Origin: an uncultured Bacteroidales bacterium
Lineage (GTDB): Bacteria; Bacteroidota; Bacteroidia; Bacteroidales; Bacteroidaceae
Length of the DNA stretch: 64,000 nucleotides
NCBI GenBank assembly: GCA_945836755.1
Contig: CAMAMB010000005.1
Location: 1-64,000 of the forward strand
Direction: 5' to 3'
The translations under genes were made by a program, and so were the position numbers. The first letter of the stretch is position 1. Each line of letters begins with the position of its first letter. The notes below the pieces were generated by a model. It did no database searches. It was not told the DNA's origin and was given only the letters and a program-made list of their open reading frames with translations. This document shows positions 53,352-60,237 of the stretch, one piece after another.

Positions 53352-54166
53352 GTCGTAAGAGATTGAGAAGTGGGGATGGGGTGGGGTGTAGAGGGGGTAG
53401 AGACGGTTCTATCGGGGCGTGCCGTGAGCCGGAAGAAGTGGTTGATGGCAGCGACCCGCTCCGTCGCATCGTGGGGTGCGATCTCGATGGCCGTAGGCTT
53501 CAGGAGCCAGAGCTCGTCGGCGTAGTCGACAGCCATGTCCACCTCGTGGGTGGAGACGAGTATGGCCTTTTGCCCTTCGTGGGCCAGGTCGCGGAGTGTT
53601 TGAAAGAGCCGGAGCTTTGAGGGGTAGTCGAGAAAGGCTGAAGGCTCGTCTAAGAGTATGATGGGCGTCTGCTGGGCCAAAGCCTTGGCTATGAACACAC
53701 GTTGCCTTTCACCGTCGCTGAGCTGATTGATAGGCCGTGCGGCCAGATGGGTGATGTCGCAGCGTCTGAGTGCCTCGTCTACGATGGTCTGTTCACTCTT
53801 CCGCTCAGCGCCATCTTGTCTCAAGGTCTGCCACCACGCTCCTTCGTAGGGAAGCCTCCCAAGCTCCACCACTTCTTTGACGGTCAATGTCTCATGCACG
53901 CCGCGGTGAGTGAGCACGATGCTCAGCCTGCGGGCTAGTTCCCGGACGCTGATGTCACTGAGGTCTTGTCCGTCTATATTCACTGTCCCTCCGAGGGCCG
54001 GCTGCAAACCGGCCAGTGTGCGCAGCAAGGTGCTCTTTCCCACACCATTTGTGCCCAGCAGGGCCGTGAGCCGTCCCTGTGGCAGCGTGGCAGTGAGACC
54101 GGTACCCACGAGGTGGTTCTTCAAGCGCTGGCGATAGCCTGTGGCGAGATGGCTGATGGCGAGCAT
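53348..54166 (-). CDS. FecE-type ABC transporter ATP-binding protein (orphan)
   Basis: This 272-aa ATPase shows Walker A LGTNGVGKSTLLRTL, signature LSDGERQRVFIAKAL and Walker B IILLDEPSAFLD, with the Q-loop and a CSTHEVDMAVDYAD-like switch (VSTHEVDMAVDYADELW). The closest class is iron-siderophore/cobalamin uptake (FecE/BtuD). No permease or binding protein is nearby: upstream is the rpmA terminator and downstream is topB. It must therefore pair with a permease encoded elsewhere or have lost it. A candidate -7 box lies at 54279-54286. Confidence 0.88.
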   Translation of the reverse strand: MLAISHLATGYRQRLKNHLVGTGLTATLPQGRLTALLGTNGVGKSTLLRTLAGLQPALGGTVNIDGQDLSDISVRELARRLSIVLTHRGVHETLTVKEVVELGRLPYEGAWWQTLRQDGAERKSEQTIVDEALRRCDITHLAARPINQLSDGERQRVFIAKALAQQTPIILLDEPSAFLDYPSKLRLFQTLRDLAHEGQKAILVSTHEVDMAVDYADELWLLKPTAIEIAPHDATERVAAINHFFRLTARPDRTVSTPSTPHPIPTSQSLTT

Positions 54167-54278
54167 GGCGGTGTCGGTATTATCTATGGTATGGTGTGGG
54201 AGGGAATATGATATAGTGTAGGGGGAGGGGATAGCCCGCGCCCTTTGTCTCAGTGTGGTAAGGCAAGTGTGCGACTTG

Positions 54279-54286
54279 CAAAGTTA
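54279..54286 (-). promoter_or_regulatory. -7 box (TAACTTTG) for ABC ATPase-topB operon
   Basis: TAACTTTG on the minus strand fits TAnnTTTG, 113 bp before the ABC gene ATG. No clear -33. The rest of the 54167-54522 gap contains only the rpmA terminator and no gene. Confidence 0.5.
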
Positions 54287-54458
54287 GCTCAATTTGTACA
54301 ACTACTCCCAGCCATCCCTTCCTTTATTTGTGTCATCTCGCAAGTCGCGGCGAAGGTTTCAGTCTCCACTCCCGCCGTCGGTCTTCAGCGATGTCAGTTT
54401 CTCGGTGAAAGCGGCAGGTGATTGCCTCTTCCGGCCGGGCGGGGAGAGGGCAGCAAAA

Positions 54459-54489
54459 CGAGGGTGTGTCACAACCGGACACACCCTCG
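54459..54489 (-). terminator. rpmA terminator
   Basis: A perfect 12-bp stem CGAGGGTGTGTC/GACACACCCTCG has a 7-nt loop and, on the minus strand, is followed by TTTTGCTG. It lies 34 bp past the rpmA stop. Confidence 0.88.
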
Positions 54490-54522
54490 CTCGTAAATGG
54501 GGTTAGTTACTATACTTTAGGG

Positions 54523-54786
54523 TTAAGCTTCTGCAAACGGAGTAACGGATACCACGCTGCGGTCGCGCTGACCACGATGGAATTCTACCGTACCGTCGAC
54601 AAGTGCAAAGAGCGTGTGGTCCTTGCCCATGCCTACGTTCTTACCGGGGTAGTGTACCGTACCGCGCTGACGCACGAGGATGTTGCCTGCAATGCAGGAC
54701 TGGCCACCCCAAATCTTAACGCCTAATCTCTTGGATGCCGACTCACGGCCGTTCTTGGAACTACCAACACCTTTTTTATGTGCCAT
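54523..54786 (-). CDS. rpmA: 50S ribosomal protein L27
   Basis: This 87-aa protein begins [20 protein letters not shown] and contains [21 protein letters not shown], all canonical for L27. Its N-terminus reaches the peptidyl-transferase centre. The start is MAHKK without the cleaved extension of Firmicutes. It follows rplU by 26 bp in the conserved rplU-rpmA operon and ends before a strong terminator. Confidence 0.98.
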   Translation of the reverse strand: MAHKKGVGSSKNGRESASKRLGVKIWGGQSCIAGNILVRQRGTVHYPGKNVGMGKDHTLFALVDGTVEFHRGQRDRSVVSVTPFAEA

Positions 54787-54812
54787 TGTTGTGTGTGTTA
54801 AAAGATTAAGGA

Positions 54813-55130
54813 TTAAGCAATTACTTGTTTGATGGAAACCTGAGTGTACTGGTGACGATAACCATTGAGCTTGCGATAGCCCTTGCGGCGCTTCTTGTGG
54901 AAGACAAGCACCTTGTCGCCCTTCACGAGGGGAGCTACTACTTCGCAGACAACCTTTGCGCCTTCTACGGTGGGAGCGCCTACGGTGATGGTACCGTCGT
55001 TGTCAATCAGGAGAACGTTCTCAAATTCAACAGTCTTGCCTTCTTCAGCGCCCTTGATGTGGTTGACAAAGAGCTTCTTGCCTTCTTCGGCCTTGAACTG
55101 CTGACCGTTAATTTCTACAATAGCGTACAT
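54813..55130 (-). CDS. rplU: 50S ribosomal protein L21
   Basis: This 105-aa protein begins [20 protein letters not shown] and ends with [23 protein letters not shown], both diagnostic of L21. It is first in the rplU-rpmA operon. An 85-nt leader contains a small hairpin, GGCTACACTTGTAGCC, that could serve autoregulation, and a good promoter lies upstream. Confidence 0.98.
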   Translation of the reverse strand: MYAIVEINGQQFKAEEGKKLFVNHIKGAEEGKTVEFENVLLIDNDGTITVGAPTVEGAKVVCEVVAPLVKGDKVLVFHKKRRKGYRKLNGYRHQYTQVSIKQVIA

Positions 55131-55170
55131 TTGATTAAGATATACTATAAACGGATTTTTCCGGGAGGCG

Positions 55171-55186
55171 GGCTACACTTGTAGCC
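55171..55186 (-). promoter_or_regulatory. hairpin in rplU leader
   Basis: GGCTAC/GTAGCC with a 4-nt loop lies 41 bp before rplU within the predicted 5' leader. A ribosomal-protein autoregulatory site is possible. The stem is short, so this is tentative. Confidence 0.4.
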
Positions 55187-55221
55187 GCTTGTCCAGCCCC
55201 TTCGGACTCTACAATCGGCTG

Positions 55222-55253
55222 CAAAAGTACAGCTTTTATTTATGCCGGGCAAA
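55222..55253 (-). promoter_or_regulatory. rplU-rpmA promoter (TTTG-N20-TACTTTTG)
   Basis: On the minus strand TTTG (55250-55253) precedes TACTTTTG (55222-55229) by exactly 20 bp. It is a strong Bacteroidetes promoter, as expected for ribosomal protein genes. No other feature is seen between here and 55454. Confidence 0.75.
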
Positions 55254-55454
55254 TCCTTTGTTCCTTTTTTTGCGTCCCGGCCTCACATTGCTGTGCAGCC
55301 CCGCCTCTCTGTCGCCTCTCTGAGTGTGTCCGAAGCTTCCTTTGCTCTGGTGGAAGCGAGGTCAGTTTTTTTCGTAAAGCAAGGTACGCTACCGGGAGGC
55401 AGAAAAGGCACGCCACCGGGCCGGTCAGGCTCGGCGGCATGGGTGTTGCTTAGA

Positions 55455-55640
55455 TTATAATTCGGCGAGTTGACATTCTCCTGTATGGGTGTTGACGCTT
55501 AGTATATAATGGAATTGAGTGCCATCTTTATCGGTTACATCAACTCGAACTGTCCACACACTTGAAGATTTGTCTTGTACGGAGAATGTGATGCGGGCGT
55601 TTGTGGTGATGGTTTCGGGTAGGTCTGTGGCGTGCTCCAT
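55455..55640 (-). pseudogene. C-terminal fragment of a gene interrupted by the mobile element
   Basis: A 61-codon open frame (ATDLPETITTNARITFSVQD ... SVNTHTGECQLAEL) looks like the end of a beta-rich protein. It starts just 21 bp from the left target duplication of the element at 55672. When the element is removed in silico and the two flanks are joined through one copy of the duplication, a reading frame from the right flank (58384-58232, minus) runs into this locus, but in a different frame. It is therefore probably a decayed gene rather than a complete small protein. Function not recognised. Confidence 0.45.
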
Positions 55641-55660
55641 TCCGTTGCAATTGCTTTCTC

Positions 55661-55671
55661 AGTAATTTGTT
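55661..55671. repeat. left target-site duplication AGTAATTTGTT
   Basis: An 11-bp direct repeat directly abuts the left inverted repeat and is identical to 58221-58231 at the right end. Confidence 0.9.
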
Positions 55672-55829
55672 AGGGTGTTCAAAATAGGCAGTTTCACTTC
55701 TGCTGTGTATCGGGACTTGAAGGCTTTGAGGCGTGCATCCACAGCCTTCAGTCCACTGCCAACTTTATCGCTGGCAGTGACATCGCCCAAGGTTACACGG
55801 AGCTCAACACCACACCGCACACTCGAAGA

Positions 55830-56102
55830 GTGAAGACGGTGTTCTTTGCCATGCGTCACGCTCTTGATGATATGGAAGCACGTCAGGAGTGCATGGATAT
55901 CATGCGTGAGCTGTTCCGTCAGTTTATGTCGGTACTCATACAAGAGAAACCGAGAGTCGAAGAAGAACATATCTACCTCGACCCTCGTATCTCATTCCAA
56001 GAAATAGACCGCCATTTCCTTTCAGGCTGCGCCTGTGCCTTCTTCCAAGTGGCTACGGACGTTTACACCGACCTACGCTACAATCAGGAAGAGTGGGATT
56101 AG
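55830..56102 (+). CDS. hypothetical protein, probably 5'-truncated
   Basis: The 90-codon ORF (MRHALDDMEARQECMDIMREL, HIYLDPRISFQEIDRHFLSG) begins at a GTG, but its frame is open back to 55674, inside the left inverted repeat, without an ATG. The upstream codons (GLEGFEACIHSLQSTANFIAGS) look protein-like. It is therefore likely the 3' part of a longer gene captured or cut by the element. It is more G+C-rich than the rest of the cargo. Function not recognised. The minus-strand ORF 55659-55970 is its antisense shadow. Confidence 0.5.
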   Translation: MKTVFFAMRHALDDMEARQECMDIMRELFRQFMSVLIQEKPRVEEEHIYLDPRISFQEIDRHFLSGCACAFFQVATDVYTDLRYNQEEWD

Positions 56103-56115
56103 AATATGGTGCTTC

Positions 56116-57051
56116 TTATTTAACTGCAGCTGGCATTAAAGAAATTATATCGTTAATTTCATTCTCCCAATGAGGATTCTCTACCATGATCTCTTGAGAA
56201 ACATTATTGAAATCTGTCTGAATTTGCGTTATTCTCATAGACAATGTATCTATTTCATCTTCTATTTTGTTCAACATGTTCGTGTCCTTAGATACTTTAC
56301 TTGGTATCATTTTCTTTGATAGTATTTCATATATGGAACCACCAACTATTAAACCTGTCAAGAGGCTTACACCAATAAATACATTTTCGTTTTGACTGAA
56401 GTTACTTATTATATGATAACAAATTAGGTAAACAATTACAAAAACAAGAAATGTTAAACATCCATTTGTTGTTTTCGTATTCTCTATCTCACTTTTTACT
56501 TTCTTATCATATTCACTATTGATTTTATCTATTTCCTTTTTCTTTTCTGAAATACTTTCTTTTATTTTTGTTAATTCTTCCTCTACTACTGAAGGTTTAT
56601 AACGAGACCATACGGATTTGTTGAAGGTATCTGAAAGTTTGTTTGTAGAAGCATCTTCTATTTGACGTAGAATATTCATGGCATATTCTTTGTCCTGGAT
56701 TTCATCAAGATTATCCATTGCTTCTTTTGAATATGTCAACATTGGTTTAATGAAAAGATTCATCACAAAAGTACGGAAATTTTCATTCTCCTGTTCTGTA
56801 ATTCTCTTTAATGCCAATCCCATATTAAAAATAAGGGATTTATAATATCTTTGCTTTTCTTGTCTTTCAAGTTCTTTAAGTTGATTCCGAAGAATTTTAT
56901 TTGTTGCAGCAGTGTTAGCAGACATTTCCTTCTTTAACTTCGAAATCTCTTCACACTGTGCATATTGAGCAATTAATTGCTGTTTGCTAAATGCACCAAT
57001 TTTTTCAAGAGTATAGGTTTGATATATACTCAGAGCTGTTTTTGTATCCAT
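56116..57051 (-). CDS. unrecognised coiled-coil membrane protein (transposon cargo)
   Basis: This 311-aa protein has a soluble N-terminal half rich in charged helices (LKKEMSANTAATNKILRNQL, QLKELERQEKQRYYKSLI), then a second coiled coil (ELTKIKESISEKKKEIDKIN). Two adjacent transmembrane helices follow (CLTFLVFVIVYLICYHII and FIGVSLLTGLIVGGSIYEIL), and a final coiled coil ends the protein. There is no signal peptide and I do not recognise a family. The gene is strikingly A+T-rich. It starts 4 bp after the stop of the EEP nuclease-like gene on the same strand, so the pair is surely one operon. A membrane sensor or effector with a nuclease partner is a fair guess, no more. Confidence 0.8.
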   Translation of the reverse strand: MDTKTALSIYQTYTLEKIGAFSKQQLIAQYAQCEEISKLKKEMSANTAATNKILRNQLKELERQEKQRYYKSLIFNMGLALKRITEQENENFRTFVMNLFIKPMLTYSKEAMDNLDEIQDKEYAMNILRQIEDASTNKLSDTFNKSVWSRYKPSVVEEELTKIKESISEKKKEIDKINSEYDKKVKSEIENTKTTNGCLTFLVFVIVYLICYHIISNFSQNENVFIGVSLLTGLIVGGSIYEILSKKMIPSKVSKDTNMLNKIEDEIDTLSMRITQIQTDFNNVSQEIMVENPHWENEINDIISLMPAAVK

Positions 57052-57055
57052 TATC

Positions 57056-57727
57056 TTATATTACTATTATCTGTGCATTATGGTCACTCATATTCCTTTC
57101 CCATCCGCCTATCATATAGGCAAAGAGGGGAATATTCGTGAATGTGAAATCAATGAAGAAAGGCATATCATCCTTAAACTGGTGATGATATGTGCAAGAG
57201 GTTTCCTTGCCAAATTCCTCATGGGTGCGCTCGTGGTATTCACTCCGCAACCCAAGTTCGTGCATGTATTCAATACATTGCTCGAAGGTTCCTGTCTGGT
57301 TGCTTACTCCTCCCTGTCCGATGTAGCAGTTGAAGTCACCTGTTATCATCGTTGGCATCTCTTTGATATGCCCAGAGTAAGCCTTCAGACATTCCAACAG
57401 AATTTGGGGATAGGTCTTCTTTATTCCTGGCACTATCGTAGGCCATGCTGCAAGAAGAAGCCATTTGCCATCGACAATCAGAGGAATCATGTACTTATGC
57501 TCGGCGTCAGCCCATGGCGCGACTGAGCATTTTAACGTATTCTTCCAGATAACTCCTAATCCTTTGAAGTCTGTATCACCTGCCCAAGTCATTTCATAGC
57601 CATCGGGCAGGCAGACTTGATCCGGACATGCACATTCTGGCAAGACCATAATGTCCGTGCCTCTCTTCAGGATGGAGTCTATCTTCTCCTGATTGCAACG
57701 ATGGATGTTGTAGGCCAGTATCTTCAT
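57056..57727 (-). CDS. endonuclease/exonuclease/phosphatase (EEP) fold protein (transposon cargo)
   Basis: This 223-aa protein has every catalytic block of the EEP superfamily: MKILAYNIHRCN (Asn), MVLPECACP (Glu), TMITGDFNCYIG (Asp/Asn), FFIDFTFTN (Asp) and MSDHNAQIIV (Asp-His). It is therefore probably an active Mg-dependent nuclease or phosphodiesterase. It lacks a signal peptide and is shorter than exonuclease III. It is the promoter-proximal gene of the two-gene cargo operon. DNA, RNA, nucleotide or lipid-phosphate substrates are all possible. Confidence 0.85.
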   Translation of the reverse strand: MKILAYNIHRCNQEKIDSILKRGTDIMVLPECACPDQVCLPDGYEMTWAGDTDFKGLGVIWKNTLKCSVAPWADAEHKYMIPLIVDGKWLLLAAWPTIVPGIKKTYPQILLECLKAYSGHIKEMPTMITGDFNCYIGQGGVSNQTGTFEQCIEYMHELGLRSEYHERTHEEFGKETSCTYHHQFKDDMPFFIDFTFTNIPLFAYMIGGWERNMSDHNAQIIVI

Positions 57728-58201
57728 GTCTGTTGATAAATGCCAATTTCACATCAGCAAAGTTACAAATTTCTTTGCATATTCTCGGCTTGACTAACAA
57801 TCTTATATGATTATTTATCCAAAATCAGCACATTATGCTGTCGTCAGGCAATGAAGGCAGCAGAAACCTGGAATCCACATTCTTGACTATCTAAATCGAG
57901 AAATCTCCTTCATGGATAAGAAAGAGTCGCATAACGCAAGTTCGGATACCATAGGGTCGACATTTGGAGTTACCAAAGCAAGGAAGTCTAATGACAAGCT
58001 GGCTGGAGTTACGCCTATCATACTCATGATGCCGTTGCGTCATTATTTTGCTGATAAATCCAGACGAGTTAATTTCAATTTCAAAGAACGTTTGGAGGAA
58101 GGCAGGCATCGTCGTATTAAAGAATGGACAGATGTAGCCTTTCTCCGAATCTAGGAGTCAAAAGACGTGAAACCATTGGCAAAAAATGCGTAGATTTTTG
58201 A
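57728..58201. other. right end of mobile element without clear gene
   Basis: This 474-bp stretch lies between the EEP gene and the right inverted repeat. The 80-codon plus ORF (57912-58154, ending RRIKEWTDVAFLRI) and the 72-codon minus ORF overlap each other and neither is recognised. One could be a decayed transposase end, but nothing confirms it. The promoter of the cargo operon should lie here; no TAnnTTTG site at good spacing is obvious. Confidence 0.45.
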
Positions 58202-58220
58202 TGCCTATTTTGAACACCCT

Positions 58221-58231
58221 AGTAATTTGTT
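58221..58231. repeat. right target-site duplication AGTAATTTGTT
   Basis: Identical to 55661-55671 and directly next to the right inverted repeat. Confidence 0.9.
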
Positions 58232-58384
58232 TACAGGAAGTGTTGAGGCCGACTCGCCCGTCTTTCGTTTCCATTGATAGCCGTATGAATTTGTCGTAGG
58301 CAATGGGATACACGTTGTCTGTGGGAACTGAATTATCACTTCTTGCAAATATAAATAAAATGGTTGAATGTCGGTGCGGCTCTA
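58232..58384 (-). pseudogene. possible upstream part of the gene split by the element
   Basis: On the minus strand a frame is open from 58384 to the right target duplication (residues such as SVPTDNVYPIAYDKFIRLSM, then ETKDGRVGLNTSCKQ). It looks protein-like and points into the element. After excision it would join the 55455-55640 fragment, but with a frame change. No start codon is clear. Confidence 0.35.
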
Positions 58385-58528
58385 CTTATGAATGGTTCAG
58401 GGGTAGGGAGGCAGGGTCGGGAGGGGGGCGGTGGATGATTATGCCTACACTCTCGCTGCCGGGTTCTTATCGGTAGCCCCGGTGGGGCTGTCACGGAGAT
58501 TTCAGCCTCGGGTAATGCGGGCTATCAG

Positions 58529-58591
58529 AAGCATCCCCGTTAAAACTGGAAGCATTCCCGTTAAAACTGGAAGCATCCCCGTTGTCAGTAG
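58529..58591. repeat. 21-bp tandem repeat (CCCGTTAAAACTGG word)
   Basis: Units begin at 58529, 58550 and 58571. The first two are identical except for one T/C change, and the third diverges in its second half. The reverse complement of the unit forms the terminator arm at 14129-14150. Confidence 0.88.
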
Positions 58592-58619
58592 ATGCCTGTC
58601 GGTGGGGTGGGGTGTGTAG

Positions 58620-58790
58620 GGCCGGGTTGTGCAAGATGTAGGTGCAGGTTGTGCAAGGTGTAGGTGAGGCAATTCTTATATACGTGTGTCGTTTTCAAAT
58701 AATGCTTACACATCTTACACTAATCTTGCAGATAGTTGTGGGTCAGCGATTTAAGTATGTAGCGTTTGCGGCTCACACCTTGCACAAATG
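58620..58790. repeat. mosaic intergenic repeat region, second copy
   Basis: It contains TTAAGTATGTAGCGTTTGC (58751-58769, exact match to 14337-14355) and CACACCTTGCAC (58774-58785, exact match to 14295-14306), plus TGTGCAAGGTGTAGG and related words. The blocks are in the opposite order to the 14.3-kb locus. No gene is seen in 58385-59052. Confidence 0.8.
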
Positions 58791-58956
58791 CAGCATTCGC
58801 GCCGGGGTGTGGGGCGGAGAGAGCGGGGAAGTGTGAGGTGGCGGGCAGGGTCGCAGGTCGGGGTATTGGCGGGCCGCGGGAGGAACTTAGGGCGCGTGTT
58901 TGTGGAGATTGGATGATAAAAAGTGGGATGGGGCGTGTGCATATAGAAAAAAATTG

Positions 58957-58964
58957 TAGCTTTG
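58957..58964 (+). promoter_or_regulatory. -7 box (TAGCTTTG) for nucleotidyltransferase gene
   Basis: TAGCTTTG fits TAnnTTTG, 88 bp before the ATG. No clear -33. Confidence 0.5.
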
Positions 58965-59052
58965 CGCATACATAGCAGGTCGCCCGCGGGGCGGCTGTCT
59001 ATGTCGTGTTGGTGACACTTGCTAACTTTTCCTATATTATTCACACTTTATC

Positions 59053-59964
59053 ATGAAACCTACACTCTTTCTTCTCGCTGCCGGCATGGGCAGCCGTTAT
59101 GGCGGTCTCAAGCAGCTTGACTCGCTTGGCCCTCACGGTGAAACCATCATGGACTACTCCATCTATGATGCCATCAACGCCGGTTTCGGCAAGCTGGTAT
59201 TTGTAATCAGAAAGGACTTTGAAGATGACTTCCGCCGTATCGTGCTCTCCAAGTATGAAGGCCACATTCCCTGTGAGCTGGTGTTCCAGGCTCTCGATGC
59301 GCTGCCCGAAGGCTTTACCTGTCCCGCCGACCGTACCAAGCCCTGGGGTACGAACCATGCAGTCATGATGGGTAAGGATGTTATTAAGGAGCCCTTCGCT
59401 GTGCTCAACTGTGACGACTTCTACGATCGTGATGCTTTCCAGGTAATGGGCAAGTGGCTCGCTAATCTGCCCGAAGGCTCTACGGGCAAGTATGCCATGG
59501 TGGGCTTCCGCGTGGGCAATACGCTGAGCGAGAGCGGTACCGTGAGCCGCGGCATCTGTGAGAATGACGACCAGCACCACCTGACCTCTGTGGTGGAGCG
59601 CACCAAGATACAGCGCTTCGACGGCGTGGTGAAGTATATGGATGACAATGGCGAATGGGTGGCCATACCCGACACTACGCCTGTCTCCATGAACTTCTGG
59701 GGCTTCACACCCGACTACTTCGCCCACAGCGAGGAGTACTTCAAGACCTTCCTCTCCGATCCTGCCAACATGGCCAACCTCAAGAGCGAGTTCTTCATTC
59801 CTCTCATGGTCGACAAGCTCATTAAGGACGGCACTGCCACCTGCGAGGTGCTCGACACCACGTCGAAGTGGTTTGGTGTCACTTATCCCGAGGACCGTCC
59901 TGACGTGGTGGCCAAGTTTGAGAAACTGGCTGCCGATGGCGTCTATCCCGAGAAGATGTTTTAA
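59053..59964 (+). CDS. NDP-sugar-type nucleotidyltransferase
   Basis: This 303-aa Rossmann-like enzyme has an N-terminus (FLLAAGMGSRYGGLKQLDSL) holding the GxGxR...K nucleotide-binding motif of sugar-1-phosphate nucleotidyltransferases. AVLNCDDFYDRDAF carries the metal-binding aspartates. The C-terminal half (MNFWGFTPDYFAHSEEYF) matches a Bacteroidetes family of unknown sugar. No kinase or epimerase gene is adjacent. Cytoplasmic; complete. The substrate is an open question. Confidence 0.85.
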   Translation: MKPTLFLLAAGMGSRYGGLKQLDSLGPHGETIMDYSIYDAINAGFGKLVFVIRKDFEDDFRRIVLSKYEGHIPCELVFQALDALPEGFTCPADRTKPWGTNHAVMMGKDVIKEPFAVLNCDDFYDRDAFQVMGKWLANLPEGSTGKYAMVGFRVGNTLSESGTVSRGICENDDQHHLTSVVERTKIQRFDGVVKYMDDNGEWVAIPDTTPVSMNFWGFTPDYFAHSEEYFKTFLSDPANMANLKSEFFIPLMVDKLIKDGTATCEVLDTTSKWFGVTYPEDRPDVVAKFEKLAADGVYPEKMF

Positions 59965-60040
59965 GAGACAGCTGCCCCCTTCAGTTGCCCTGTGAGGCCC
60001 TCGAGGCCGGCCGGGGCAGTGAGCGGAGGGCATCACGCAT

Positions 60041-60078
60041 AAGCGGTGCGCCGGCCTGAAGAGGCTTGCGCACCGCTT
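60041..60078. terminator. hairpin between convergent nucleotidyltransferase and tamL
   Basis: AAGCGGTGCGC (60041-60051) pairs with GCGCACCGCTT (60068-60078), with an inner GCC/GGC. No T-tract. The 59965-60237 gap also holds GCTACATA and GTGCAAGGT words of the mosaic repeat family (about 60086 and 60160) and no gene. Confidence 0.7.
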
Positions 60079-60237
60079 GGTGTATGCTACATAGATGGTA
60101 GGTGGGCCGGCGAAATGCTAAATGCCTAACCGCCTGAGTGTGAGCGCTGTGAAGAGGAAGTGCAAGGTTGTAAGTGAGAAGGGGAAACTACGCAGTATGG
60201 GGGAGGAAGGGGCTTGCCGGGCGGCGCGGCCATGGGC

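Larger units (their letters stand above)
55672..58220. mobile_element. non-autonomous transposon-like cassette, 2549 bp
   Basis: Perfect 19-bp terminal inverted repeats (AGGGTGTTCAAAATAGGCA at 55672-55690 and its complement at 58202-58220) are flanked by an 11-bp target duplication. Base composition inside is clearly A+T-richer than the surrounding chromosome, especially 56100-57050. No transposase is recognisable, so it must be moved in trans. Target duplications of 10-12 bp are known for IS4/IS231-type elements, and IS231-like mobile insertion cassettes carry passenger genes between such ends; this element fits that pattern. Cargo: one ORF fragment at the left, a membrane coiled-coil gene and an EEP-fold enzyme gene. 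Confidence 0.88.

Noticed and set aside
51489-53366. 625-aa plus-strand ORF
   Set aside because: Antisense shadow of topB.
55659-55970. 103-aa minus-strand ORF at the left element end
   Set aside because: Antisense to the plus-strand frame ending at 56102, which has the more protein-like composition; its 3' end is the inverted repeat itself.
57912-58154. 80-aa ORF as a transposase remnant
   Set aside because: No transposase motif can be seen; left as unassigned sequence at the element's right end.
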